This document shows positions 1 to 7,624 of a stretch of DNA of 29,228 nt, one piece after another. The position numbers were made by a program, and so were the translations under genes. How positions within the stretch are numbered: position 1 is the stretch's first letter; each line of letters begins with the position of its first letter. The stretch comes from JBBRLG01 sp038231495 (GTDB lineage: Bacteria; Planctomycetota; Planctomycetia; Gemmatales; Gemmataceae), in assembly GCA_038231495.1 (NCBI GenBank), contig JBBRLG010000018.1, positions 1 to 29,228 of the forward strand. The letters run 5' to 3'. The notes below the pieces were generated by a model, which was not told the DNA's origin, did no database searches, and was given only the letters and a program-made list of their open reading frames with translations.

Positions 1-88
1 CCGTTCTTAACCCCCCCTGCCCCCCCTTCGTAAGGGGGGGATGTTCTTAACCGCCCCTGCCCCCCTTCGTAAGGGGGGAGGGAACGGG
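1..88. repeat. Two tandem G/C-rich hairpin repeats upstream of gyrB
   Basis: Two head-to-tail copies (about 1-42 and 43-88) share the plan GTTCTTAAC, two C runs, TTCGTAA, then a G run. Each C run pairs with the G run across a TTCGTAA loop. Related units occur at 14777-14903 and 22454-22584, so this is a dispersed family. The second copy ends in GGAACGG, like the AACGG end of the other copies. The array stops only a few bases before the TATATAA box that could serve as the gyrB -10, so it may affect gyrB transcription or end transcription from the left. The left end of the element may lie outside the window. Confidence 0.8.
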
Positions 89-122
89 TACTATATAAGA
101 TCGCCACGGAGAGGACACAACG

Positions 123-2651
123 ATGAGTGAAGACACAGTTGTAATGACGCCGGACCAGCCGGCGGTCATCGGTGCCAAGGAGTCGTACGGCGAGGGCGAT
201 GTCGAGGTCAAGCGCGACGCCGAGCACATCCGCCAGCGCCCCGGCATGTATATTGGCGACACCGGCACCAAGGGTTTGCACCACCTCGTTTACGAGTTGA
301 TCGCCAACAGCGTTGACGAGGCGCTCGCCGGGTTTTGCAAGAACATTCACGTGCGCATCAAAAACGACGGCAGCATTGGCGTCAGCGACGACGGCCGCGG
401 CATCCCCATCGAGGAACACGCCATCGAAAAGCGCTCGACGCTCGAAGTTGTCATGACGACCGTCGGCGCCGGTGCCAAGTTCAGCAAGGGCAGCTACCGC
501 GTGTCGGCGGGGTTGCACGGCATGGGCGCCAAGGCCGTTACCGCCCTGAGCGAGTGGACCGAGGCGCAGGTCAAGCGCAATGGCAAGGTCTACCGTCAGG
601 ACTACGAGCGCGGCAAGGCGACGAGCGCGGTGGTCGAGATCGGCCTATCGAAAGGCAACGGTACGACGGTCACGTTCAAGCCCGATCCGGAAATCTTCGG
701 CAACCTGACGTTCGACTACGAGACGTTGGAAAGCCGGCTGCGCGAATTGGCGTTCCTCAACAAGGGTCTGGCCATCGGCCTGCACGACGAGCGCATCAAC
801 AAGGAAGAGGTATTCAAGTTCGACGGCGGCCTGGCGGAGTTTGTCAAATACCTCAATCGCGAAGAGAAGGTGTTACACCAGCCGCTGCACATCGAAAAGA
901 TTGTGGACGAGGTGTCGGTCGAAATCTCGATGCAGTACACGGTATCGGAAGAGGAGCGCGTGCGCTGTTACACGAACAACGCTTACAACTCGATCGGCGG
1001 CACGCACCTGAGCGGCTTCCGCACGGCGTTGACGCGCACGTTCAACAACTATGGCACCAAGAACAACCTGTTCAAGAACGTGACGCCGACCGGCGAGGAC
1101 TACCGCGAGGGTCTGACGGTGCTGTTGAGCGTACAGGTGCCGGAGCCGCAGTTCGACTCGCAGGAAAAGAAGCGGCTGAACAACCTGGAGGTGGAAGGCA
1201 TTGTCTCAAGTGTCGTCAGCGAGCTACTGGCCAAGCACCTGGAAGAGAACCCGAAAGACGCCCAGACGATCATGAAGAAGGTGCTGCTGGCCGCGGAGGC
1301 GCGCGAGGCGGCGGCCAAGGCAAAGAAAGCCTTGAAAGACCGTAAAAGTATCCTGAGTGGCGGCGGCCTGCCGGGCAAGCTGTTTGACTGCACGGAGCGC
1401 GACGCGGCGAAGTCGGAACTGTTCCTGGTGGAAGGCGACAGTGCCGGCGGCTCGGCGGAAGCGGGCCGCGACCGCGCCTACCAGGCGGTGTTGCCGTTGC
1501 GCGGCAAGCCGCTGAACGTGGAAAAGGCGCGGGTCGATAATCTGCTGAACAACGAGGAAATCTGTAGCCTGATTTCCGCAATCGGCATCGACATCGGCAA
1601 TACGGAAGACATCGGCAAGTTGCGCTACTCGAAGGTTATTATTATGACGGATGCGGATGTCGATGGACAACACATCCGCACGCTACTCCTGACATTGTTC
1701 TATCGGCAAATGGCGAAGCTGGTCGCCGACGGCCACATCTATGTGGCCCGGCCGCCGCTGTTCAAGGTGACGCAGAAGAAGAACGTGCGCTTCATTCAAA
1801 GCATCGAGGAGATGACCACGGAGTTGATGCAGCGCGGCTTGAAGAATACGGACCTGATTGTAATGCTGCCGCCGGTCGAAGGTCAGCCCGTAGCCGAACC
1901 AAAGAAGTTCGAGGGCGACAACTTGGCCGCGGTGGTGAAGTTGATGGCCCGGCTGGAGGATTCGCTCGTCCTCCTGGAGCGCAGCGGCCTGAACCTGGTG
2001 ACGTTCCTGGCGCGCATGACGCCGCAGGGGTTGCCGATCTACCGCGTGCTGCTCGGCAGCCGCGTCGAGTGGTTCTTTACGCAGGAGGAGGTAGACGCTT
2101 TCCGCCTGGGCGAGCAGCAACGCCTGGGTCACGAACTCGTTGTTCTGGACGACCCGACGACGGCGCCGCCGCCGGCCGACGGCCAGACGACGAACGGCCA
2201 CGCCGACCTGTTGGACGTGCGCGAATTGCACGAAGTGCGGAAGGTAAACCGCGCCCTGGAAGAGTTGAAAAAGTACGGCCTGCTACCGTCGGACCTGATC
2301 CCGGCGCCGCGTGTAGCGGGCCGCGAACCGCCGCCGCGCCTGATCCTGGAGAACGGCGACCAGAAACGGCAACTACCGCACTTGCGTGACCTGGTGAGTG
2401 AAATCCGCCGCATCGGCGAGCGCGGCCTGACGATCACGCGCTTCAAGGGTTTGGGTGAAATGGACCCCGAGGAGTTGTGGGAAACGACGCTCGACCCGGC
2501 GAAACGGACGCTGTTGAAGGTGCAGCTGGACGACGCGCTCAAGGCGGACGAACTGTTCCGCATCTTGATGGGTGAGAACGTGGTCCACCGCCGTGACTTC
2601 ATCATGAAGTACGGCATCAAGGCGAAGGACATCGACTACCACGGGGGGTAA
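123..2651 (+). CDS. gyrB: DNA gyrase subunit B
   Basis: This is the ATPase subunit of type IIA topoisomerase, which with GyrA introduces negative supercoils. The GHKL ATPase domain shows the Bergerat-fold residues E58, N62 and D65 in YELIANSVDEALAG, then DDGRGIP and a GLHGMGAKAV lid. The transducer domain follows. The TOPRIM domain has FLVEGDSAGG (E437), LRGKPLNVEKAR and DADVDG (about 510-515). ITRFKGLGEM and the tail close the protein. At 842 residues it is long; about 150-200 residues lie between the TOPRIM core and ITRFKGLGEM, as in gyrases with a TOPRIM insert such as that of E. coli. The ATG is preceded by GAGAGGA. A TATATAA box at 92-98 could be the -10, but no clear -35 is visible because G/C hairpins lie there. 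ParE is the alternative; GyrB is favoured by length and insert. Confidence 0.96.
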   Translation: MSEDTVVMTPDQPAVIGAKESYGEGDVEVKRDAEHIRQRPGMYIGDTGTKGLHHLVYELIANSVDEALAGFCKNIHVRIKNDGSIGVSDDGRGIPIEEHAIEKRSTLEVVMTTVGAGAKFSKGSYRVSAGLHGMGAKAVTALSEWTEAQVKRNGKVYRQDYERGKATSAVVEIGLSKGNGTTVTFKPDPEIFGNLTFDYETLESRLRELAFLNKGLAIGLHDERINKEEVFKFDGGLAEFVKYLNREEKVLHQPLHIEKIVDEVSVEISMQYTVSEEERVRCYTNNAYNSIGGTHLSGFRTALTRTFNNYGTKNNLFKNVTPTGEDYREGLTVLLSVQVPEPQFDSQEKKRLNNLEVEGIVSSVVSELLAKHLEENPKDAQTIMKKVLLAAEAREAAAKAKKALKDRKSILSGGGLPGKLFDCTERDAAKSELFLVEGDSAGGSAEAGRDRAYQAVLPLRGKPLNVEKARVDNLLNNEEICSLISAIGIDIGNTEDIGKLRYSKVIIMTDADVDGQHIRTLLLTLFYRQMAKLVADGHIYVARPPLFKVTQKKNVRFIQSIEEMTTELMQRGLKNTDLIVMLPPVEGQPVAEPKKFEGDNLAAVVKLMARLEDSLVLLERSGLNLVTFLARMTPQGLPIYRVLLGSRVEWFFTQEEVDAFRLGEQQRLGHELVVLDDPTTAPPPADGQTTNGHADLLDVRELHEVRKVNRALEELKKYGLLPSDLIPAPRVAGREPPPRLILENGDQKRQLPHLRDLVSEIRRIGERGLTITRFKGLGEMDPEELWETTLDPAKRTLLKVQLDDALKADELFRILMGENVVHRRDFIMKYGIKAKDIDYHGG

Positions 2652-2661
2652 TTGCATTTTG

Positions 2662-2702
2662 CCGCTTGCGGCGTTGCGGGGAGGCCGCAACGCCGCAAGC
2701 GG
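2662..2702 (+). terminator. Perfect 18-bp hairpin after gyrB
   Basis: CCGCTTGCGGCGTTGCGG (2662-2679) is exactly complementary to 2685-2702 across a GGAGG loop, starting 10 bases after the gyrB stop. The downstream stretch ATTCTTGCTTTTG is only moderately T-rich. The hairpin could end gyrB transcription. It also belongs to the GCCGCTTGCGGC palindrome family found at 11820, 13435 and 21314, so it is both a repeat copy and a likely terminator. Confidence 0.6.
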
Positions 2703-2724
2703 ATTCTTGCTTTTGAGGTTCGTT

Positions 2725-2919
2725 ATGACGGCTGCCGTTCAACACCTAATCGAATCCTTTGAAGCGTTGACCGACGCGGAAAAACAAGAGGCCGCAGCCG
2801 AGGTGCTACGCCGCAGCTTGCAACTGGAACAAGGCCCGCGATCCGACGACGCCTTCGTCGCCGCGGCGGCGGAATTGTTCCTGGAACTTGACGCGCGTGA
2901 GGCCGCCGAACCGGCTTGA
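2725..2919 (+). CDS. Small hypothetical protein, antitoxin-like
   Basis: This encodes a 64-residue acidic, mostly helical protein, with VQHLIESFEALTDAEKQEAAAEVLRRS at the N-terminus and a second helix LFLELDAREA near the end. The ATG at 2725 has GAGG about 6 bases upstream. The pattern resembles small planctomycete proteins that sit upstream of toxin genes, but no toxin follows: the next DNA is a decayed hydrolase 3' end on the other strand. An orphan antitoxin is a guess from composition and size. The last bases of the gene overlap the hydrolase remnant, which suggests a rearrangement junction near 2912. Confidence 0.55.
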   Translation: MTAAVQHLIESFEALTDAEKQEAAAEVLRRSLQLEQGPRSDDAFVAAAAELFLELDAREAAEPA

Positions 2920-2998
2920 CCAGCGACGTCCACACCTCGTAACCCTTCTCGTTCATATGCAGCCCGTCCTCGCCGAACAGCTCCAGCCGCGTGGATCG
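2912..2998 (-). pseudogene. 3' remnant of an SGNH/GDSL hydrolase
   Basis: Minus-strand translation gives LFGEDGLHMNEKGYEVWTSL in one open frame. This matches the C-terminal block of SGNH/GDSL lipases, where the DxxH motif (D and H in GEDGLHMN) supplies two catalytic-triad residues. Nothing resembling the N-terminal GDS block or the rest of the family lies upstream, where the NYN gene ends at 3028. The remnant covers about 29 codons and runs into the 3' end of the small gene on the plus strand. I read it as the tail of a deleted gene. Confidence 0.6.
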
Positions 2999-3027
2999 GC
3001 CGCGATAGCAGGGCATTCCCGGTGTCG

Positions 3028-3822
3028 TTACTGCGGTCGTTGGTAATTGTTCGGGTCAAGGTTGGCGTCGTACAGATGACGGTCGATTTCGATCGCCTTC
3101 GTTCCGCGAATGGGGAGCTTATTTGCGGTACTTCGGCTGACGGGAAATGCGCTATACAGCTCAACCCACCGGCCCTGGCTCTTTGCGATTTCGTAAATCT
3201 CACTGACTGTCTCGGACTGGTCTTGGTCCTGGCTAAAGATGATTCCGACGTCAAATTCTTGCCGATGGGTCATTCGTACCATGTCCAAGGCGATCCGAAC
3301 GTCAATTCCTTTCTCTTCGGGCGTCCGGACCCAAAACTTGCCGTCCACGGTCTTTCCGGAATACAAGAAGAGTTGGGTGCCTTTCTCCATCGGCGTTCCG
3401 TCAAACATGACGAGGCGTTCGCGGTCGAGGTGAAAGTCGATCAATTTCGCCCGGTAGTGCAAGTCGCGCGTGAAAACGTAGACGGTACGGTTGCGGCTCA
3501 TGAAGCGTTTCTTCGCCGCCCAGAATTTGTGCCAATACGGGCTGTCGGGGAGCTTTGGAACCCCTGTGTAAAAGCGGGTCTGTTGATACTGCCAGCCATT
3601 GAGCGTGCAGAGCGCCTGGGTGAGGGCAGCGGGATGGTAATTTGGGTAATCGTACCCGAACGACTCCCGGACACTGTGAAAGAGGTTTTGGCCGTCGATG
3701 AAGGACACCACCCGCTTGGAGGGTGTCTGAGCAGGCTCAGGAGTGGTTGGAGTGGAAGTCAAAGTAAAAAACCCTGCACGGGGCCTTTCGGCGAGGCGTG
3801 CAGGGACACAAACCAACTTCAT
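3028..3822 (-). CDS. NYN (PIN-like) domain protein, LabA/DUF88 type
   Basis: The protein has an NYN fold: VVSFIDGQNLFHSV holds the first metal-binding Asp, EKGIDVRIALDMV the central acidic motif, and FSQDQDQSETV stands where SGDSDF is usual. NYN proteins of this type are predicted metal-dependent RNases; the substrate is unknown. The ATG at 3822 gives 264 residues and has AGGG about 5 bases upstream. However, it makes the first 20 or so residues come from a palindromic repeat (PARLAERPRAG). A TTG at 3762 would start after the repeats and give 244 residues, but lacks a ribosome binding site. The family core begins near 3710 on either choice. A good promoter lies at 3880-3908. The gene appears monocistronic. 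Confidence 0.82.
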   Translation of the reverse strand: MKLVCVPARLAERPRAGFFTLTSTPTTPEPAQTPSKRVVSFIDGQNLFHSVRESFGYDYPNYHPAALTQALCTLNGWQYQQTRFYTGVPKLPDSPYWHKFWAAKKRFMSRNRTVYVFTRDLHYRAKLIDFHLDRERLVMFDGTPMEKGTQLFLYSGKTVDGKFWVRTPEEKGIDVRIALDMVRMTHRQEFDVGIIFSQDQDQSETVSEIYEIAKSQGRWVELYSAFPVSRSTANKLPIRGTKAIEIDRHLYDANLDPNNYQRPQ

Positions 3823-3859
3823 TAGCCCTGCACGGGGCCTTTCGGCGAGGCGTGCAGGG
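3772..3859. repeat. Two identical 34-bp palindromic repeats
   Basis: Units 3772-3805 and 3826-3859 are identical. Each starts CCCTGCACG and ends CGTGCAGGG, with GGGCCTTTCGGCGAGG between the arms, and 20 bp separate them. They lie between the promoter at 3880-3908 and the NYN core, one in the leader and one inside the frame if the ATG at 3822 is used. The transcript would fold into two hairpins there. They look like REP-type units inserted at the 5' end of the gene. Confidence 0.85.
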
Positions 3860-3879
3860 GCGTACACTCTGACCACAGT

Positions 3880-3908
3880 ATTATCGACTAGACTTAGGAA
3901 AAAGTCAA
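3880..3908 (-). promoter_or_regulatory. Sigma-70-type promoter of the NYN gene
   Basis: On the minus strand TTGACT (3908-3903) is followed after 17 bp by GATAAT (3885-3880), a near-consensus pair. Transcription would begin near 3873, about 50 nt before the ATG at 3822, and would read straight into the two palindromic repeats. Confidence 0.6.
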
Positions 3909-4087
3909 TGGGTTTTCGGGGAAGCTGCTGGAAAATCACCACCAACGCCCGATCAGCCGGTCCAGCCCGGTACGCTTTGGGGGTTGCCCGGTCTATACAG
4001 AATTCCGTTGACAAGGGTCGGCGTTTTAGTTGGCGTGGGTCCACATTGGCGAGGGTCGAAATCCAGGGCGGACAGGGAAGTAAGTTC

Positions 4088-4246
4088 TTAGAGAGTCCGG
4101 AAAGAATGAGACGCGCTTCAGTCGGGCCTGCGCGTCCGCAGCGCGAAGCAAGGACGTGCGGGACGGGTCCCGGCAGTTCGCGCTCGTCCTTGCTTCGCGC
4201 TGCGGACGCGCCGCCTTCGCGATCTCCTTTTTTCCGAACGCTCTAA
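4088..4246. mobile_element. 159-bp MITE-like element, copy 1
   Basis: The element starts TTAGAGAGTCCGGAAA and ends with the complement of TTAGAGCGTTCGGAAA, so the terminal inverted repeats match at 14 of 16 positions. A perfect 26-bp internal stem pairs 4131-4156 with 4185-4210. A second copy of exactly 159 bp lies inverted at 23366-23524, and the first 53 bp recur without a mismatch at 29176-29228. It has no coding capacity. No clear target duplication is visible apart from the TTA/TAA at the ends. Confidence 0.8.
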
Positions 4247-4324
4247 CAGGCCGAAGCCGGTTCCGCCAGGCACCGTACACGGGTTTTATACACGCCAGGA
4301 GTGCCGAGGGAGGAGCGATGAAGG

Positions 4325-4367
4325 AAACGGGTTCGGCCGTCGCCTTATTCGACCGCCGAACCCCTTT
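4325..4367 (-). terminator. Hairpin downstream of the secreted-protein gene
   Basis: GGGTTCGGC (4329-4337) pairs with GCCGAACCC (4355-4363), and outer AAA/TTT bases extend the stem with one mismatch. It lies about 30 bp after the stop codon of the minus-strand gene ending at 4396. The loop is 17 nt and there is no long T run, so termination strength is uncertain. Between 3909 and 4087 I see nothing else. Confidence 0.4.
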
Positions 4368-4395
4368 CCGCCTCTTTTCCCCTACAAATCCCGTC

Positions 4396-5013
4396 TCACG
4401 GCACGCAATGCACCGCGCCCGGCGGCACGAACACCGGCACCAGCAACGTCGTCTCGAACGGCACCAGGCGCGTGAACGGCTGCTTCACAAATACCTTCTT
4501 GGGGTGCAGCTCGCACACCGTGAAATCCTGGTCGTAGGTCCGTTCCACCGGCTTGAAATAACTCTGACGCACGGTCCACTTGCGCAGCTCCTTCTCGCGC
4601 TCCATCACGACCTGCGGCACCCGCTCGATGTACGGCTCCGGGCGGTTAATCCAGAAGACGTTGCCCGTACACGGATCGGAAATCTTCATGCGCACCAATT
4701 TGCAACGCACCACGTCTACCTCGAACGTGCGCGGCACGATGTTATAGAACGTGCCGACGTGCTCCTCGTCGCGGAAGTCCTCTTCCAGGACCGTGACGGT
4801 GGTGCGCTTGGTCACTTTCGTGTAGGTCGGCTCCTGCACCTCGACTTCGACATAGCGGTAGAAAACCTCCGGCACCCAGTAGGTCGCCTTCTGCGGGACG
4901 TAAGTGACCTGGTACGCCGGGATCAGCGGTCCGGTGTACCAAGAGGCAGACGCACGACTTGCCGTCAGCGCCAGCGCCAGGACCGCCAGAGTCCGCACAA
5001 CTTGTTTCCGCAT
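4396..5013 (-). CDS. Secreted protein of unknown function
   Basis: This is a 205-residue protein with a clear signal peptide: MRKQ, a hydrophobic run VVRTLAVLALALTA, and a likely cleavage after ASA near residue 23. The mature part is rich in Val, Tyr and charged residues in alternating patterns (YRYVEVEVQEPTYTKVTKRT), suggesting beta strands, with Cys at several places (DPCTGN, VCELHP, HCVP). No transmembrane segment follows the signal. Proteins of this kind are common and uncharacterised in planctomycetes. The ATG at 5013 was chosen because the signal peptide starts there and GAGG lies 9-12 bases upstream. It is separated from the DUF4058 gene upstream by about 190 bp in which I see no gene. 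No function can be assigned. Confidence 0.75.
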   Translation of the reverse strand: MRKQVVRTLAVLALALTASRASASWYTGPLIPAYQVTYVPQKATYWVPEVFYRYVEVEVQEPTYTKVTKRTTVTVLEEDFRDEEHVGTFYNIVPRTFEVDVVRCKLVRMKISDPCTGNVFWINRPEPYIERVPQVVMEREKELRKWTVRQSYFKPVERTYDQDFTVCELHPKKVFVKQPFTRLVPFETTLLVPVFVPPGAVHCVP

Positions 5014-5199
5014 GGTGATTGCCTCGTCCGTCAATTTGGGATAAATGGGCGTTCCAGGCATTTTGGACGCCCAGGTTCCATCGTGCGGCGAGCGTACAGT
5101 CATTGCAAGAGGAAAAGGCGGTGCGGCCGGCTGTGCCGTGACGGCAGGGCCGATACATTCGCTGCATTTGGAATGCTGCGACGGGAAGGGTTTTGCGGA

Positions 5200-5946
5200 T
5201 CAGGAGCCGGGGGCTTCGAGGACGGCCCGCCACTTGCGCGGCACGCCTCGCCACGCCGCCTGGTACGTCGCCTCCAACGGCACGAGGACGTACGATTCCG
5301 AGTCGAGGAACAACGGCATGTCCGTCAAGCTGTCGCCGACCGCGACGGGTTCGACGTAGGCCGTTTTCACCGCGCCGGCCGAGTACGCGGCGAGGGTTAA
5401 GGGCTTGTCCGGCGGCGCGTCGTAGCCTTCCTTGCCGATCTCGTTCCAGATCGCGCCGTGAATCCCTTGCGGGTCGCGCCGGCCGGGGGCGTGCAAATCC
5501 ACGATCAACAGATGATAGCCGTGAGCCAGCGCGTTGGCCGCCTTTTCCACGAAGGTGCGCAACGCGTGCCGGCTGCTCTTGTTGCCGGGCGACACAATTT
5601 CGATGAGGGCGACGATGCGGTCCCCGCTGCTGTGGCGAATGGCCAGGTTGCGCTGTTTGAGCGCGTATTGGTCCATTTCCGTGGTGGCGGTAAAGCGCAC
5701 CTTGGGCGGAGCCAATTTTACTGCCAGCGCACCTTCGGACCCGTACGACGGACCACCGCCGACCGTGCCGTTGGTTTGCAGGGTGAGCACGTCGGGGCCG
5801 AAGTCGCCGATGATTTGTTCGGCCTGGGCGTAGTAATCCGGGGGCAACCCGCCGTTGTTGAGGGCGGTCATTAACTCGGCGATCCAGGAACAATGGAACG
5901 CATGAAAGGTTCCGGCACCGACTCGACTCCAATCGTGAACGGGCAT
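5200..5946 (-). CDS. DUF4058 family protein
   Basis: This encodes a 248-residue protein opening MPVHDWSRVGAGTFHAFHCS, a typical start for one DUF4058 subgroup, followed by LPPDYYAQAEQ. The centre has RIVALIEIVSPGNKSS, the E-x-x-SP-x-NK signature shared by all three family members in this window. Near the end SLTDMPLFLDSESYVLVPLEATY matches the conserved tail. The function of the family is unknown. The acidic and Lys motif recalls PD-(D/E)xK nucleases such as Uma2, but that is only a resemblance. The ATG at 5946 has GGAGG about 7 bases upstream. Paralogues lie at 10949-11728 and 24882-25610. Confidence 0.85.
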   Translation of the reverse strand: MPVHDWSRVGAGTFHAFHCSWIAELMTALNNGGLPPDYYAQAEQIIGDFGPDVLTLQTNGTVGGGPSYGSEGALAVKLAPPKVRFTATTEMDQYALKQRNLAIRHSSGDRIVALIEIVSPGNKSSRHALRTFVEKAANALAHGYHLLIVDLHAPGRRDPQGIHGAIWNEIGKEGYDAPPDKPLTLAAYSAGAVKTAYVEPVAVGDSLTDMPLFLDSESYVLVPLEATYQAAWRGVPRKWRAVLEAPGS

Positions 5947-6025
5947 GACTCAGCCTCCGAAGGGGGATTCATCGATTGCAAGGGTGTATTCTCTCCCGCA
6001 ACGCCGCAAGCGGCAATACCGGTGG

Positions 6026-7390
6026 TTAACCCTGTTCGGCCAACAGCCGCTCGATCAGGTCGCGCGCCTCGCGCGGGTTTTTGATGCTGCCGTCGAGCTG
6101 CGCCTCGCGCACCGCGTCCAGCAGGCGCTTGAACAACGGCCCCGGCTCCAACCCCATCCGCGTCAGGTCGTGGCCCGTCACCAGCGGCGGCGGGTTCAAG
6201 TCTTCCATCGTCCAGTCGCGCAACAGCTGCTCGCAGTAAGCGACGTGGTCGTCGCTGCGGTCCGTGGCCAGCGCGTCGGCGCGGTGCAGAGCCAGAAGGT
6301 CGTGGATGCCGGGGTGGATCAGCAGCGTCTTGAGCTTGCTCGTGCGGATCTGGCGCACGTCGCACAGCACCTGGTGCTTCTCCACCAGCCATTCGACGCG
6401 CTCGCGCTCGTCGTTCGACAGCTTCAGGCGCAGTGCGATGTCGGACGCCATGCGCCGGCCGACGTGCTCGTGCGAGTAGAACGTATAGCGGTCCGGCGTG
6501 CGGCCCACCGTGCGCGGCTTGCCCACGTCGTGCAGGAGGGCTGCGAATGTCAGGGTAAACGACGGTGCCGGGCCGAGCAATTCCAGGACGCGCAGGACGT
6601 GGTCCCACAGGTCGGTCGGTGCCGGGTTCATTGCCTGGCCCGGCGGCAGGGCGTCGGCCGGCACGCCCTGCGGCAGTCCCTTCATCGGCACCAATTCCGG
6701 CACCAGCACGTCGGCCAGGCCGAGGTCGAGAAAGAGCCGCATGCCGCGCGCCCGCCGCGGATGCACCAGCAGCTTACGCAACTCCTCGGCGACGCGCTCG
6801 GCACTGACGACACCGATCTCCCGCGCCATGGCCGCGAGCGCCGTCTGCGTCGCCGGCTCGATTTCGAGGTCGAAGCGCGTCGCGAAGCGCACGGCCCGCA
6901 GCATACGCAATTTGTCCTCCGCGAACCGCAGCGCCGGGTCGCCGACGGCCCGGAGCCGTTTTGCACGCAGGTCGTCCTGGCCGCCGACGTAGTCGATCAG
7001 GCGGTCTTCGAGCGGGTCGTAGAACATGCCGTTGATCGTGAAGTCGCGGCGCAAGGCGTCCGCGCGCGCCGACGAAAAAACCACGGCGTCGGGATGACGA
7101 CCGTCGCTGTAGACGCCGTCCGAGCGAAACGTCGCGACCTGGATTTTTAAGAACTGCCCGTCGTCGGTGCGCGGGCCAAGGACTTCGATGACGCCGAAAC
7201 TGGCCCCGATGGCGATGGTCCGGCGAAAGAGTTGCTGCACCGCGTCGGGCCGGGCACTGGTGGCAACGTCGTAGTCGGTGGGGGTTTGACCGAGGAGCTG
7301 GTCGCGCACGCAACCGCCGGCCCACAGCGCTTCGTGGCCGGCCTCGCGCAGGCGCTGCACCACCCCGACGGCGAATTCCCGCTCGGTCAT
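6026..7390 (-). CDS. cca: CCA tRNA nucleotidyltransferase / poly(A) polymerase family, with HD domain
   Basis: This is a class II nucleotidyltransferase, expected to add or repair the 3' CCA end of tRNAs. The N-terminal head has ALWAGGCVRDQLLG and TDYDVAT, whose acidic pair binds the catalytic metals, then RRDFTINGMFYDP and the neck motif KLRMLRAVRFATRFDL. An HD domain with ALLHDVGKPRTVG lies near residue 270, as in HD-containing CCA enzymes and related poly(A) polymerases. Length is 454 residues from the ATG at 7390; a GTG at 7402 would add four residues, and neither has a strong ribosome binding site. Planctomycetes can carry several members of this family, so poly(A) polymerase activity cannot be excluded. 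Confidence 0.9.
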   Translation of the reverse strand: MTEREFAVGVVQRLREAGHEALWAGGCVRDQLLGQTPTDYDVATSARPDAVQQLFRRTIAIGASFGVIEVLGPRTDDGQFLKIQVATFRSDGVYSDGRHPDAVVFSSARADALRRDFTINGMFYDPLEDRLIDYVGGQDDLRAKRLRAVGDPALRFAEDKLRMLRAVRFATRFDLEIEPATQTALAAMAREIGVVSAERVAEELRKLLVHPRRARGMRLFLDLGLADVLVPELVPMKGLPQGVPADALPPGQAMNPAPTDLWDHVLRVLELLGPAPSFTLTFAALLHDVGKPRTVGRTPDRYTFYSHEHVGRRMASDIALRLKLSNDERERVEWLVEKHQVLCDVRQIRTSKLKTLLIHPGIHDLLALHRADALATDRSDDHVAYCEQLLRDWTMEDLNPPPLVTGHDLTRMGLEPGPLFKRLLDAVREAQLDGSIKNPREARDLIERLLAEQG

Positions 7391-7439
7391 TGGATTGGTC
7401 ACTGATATGAATGTTGTTGGTAGCGACTCTGTCTTTCAG

Positions 7440-7603
7440 GCGAGCCGGGAGCGTCAGCGACCGGAGTGAGTTTCAGCGATCAACTCCGGTCGCTTACGCG
7501 GGGTGCCATGCTTTGGTACTCCAAAGCATGCTTTCGAGTACGAAAGCATGGCACCCACCCCCTGCGTCGGCGAACACTCCGGTCGCTGACGCTCCCGGCT
7601 CGC
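7440..7603. repeat. Nested palindrome with perfect 29-bp outer arms
   Basis: The left arm 7440-7468 (starting GCGAGCCGGGAGCGTCAGCG) is exactly complementary to the right arm 7575-7603. Inside, GGGTGCCATGCTTT (7501-7514) pairs with AAAGCATGGCACCC (7543-7556). Within that pair lie two small hairpins, CATGCTTTGG/CCAAAGCATG and CATGCTTTCG/CGAAAGCATG. The result is a cloverleaf-like fold. An extra ACTCCGGTCGCT copy sits at 7484-7495. It fills most of the gap between the cca 5' end and the rsmD 3' end and contains no gene. Confidence 0.85.
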
Positions 7604-7624
7604 CCCGATGACGTTTCCTAACAA

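Noticed and set aside
2662..2702. Origin-type element next to gyrB
   Set aside because: No DnaA-box cluster, AT-rich unwinding region, dnaA or dnaN is visible; the hairpin is a copy of a repeat family found at four other places.
3772..3859. CRISPR array
   Set aside because: Only two copies of a 34-bp palindromic unit with a single 20-bp spacer, no cas genes and no leader.
3823..4044. N-terminal extension of the NYN protein to 338 residues
   Set aside because: The extension would cross the promoter at 3880-3908 and repeat DNA, and has no family similarity.
4156..5400. A 414-codon open frame on the plus strand opposite the secreted-protein and DUF4058 genes
   Set aside because: It is Arg/His-rich shadow translation of two minus-strand genes with clear family motifs, and has no domain or ribosome binding site of its own. 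Similar long antisense frames over gyrB, cca, der, sat and DUF1549 were rejected for the same reason.
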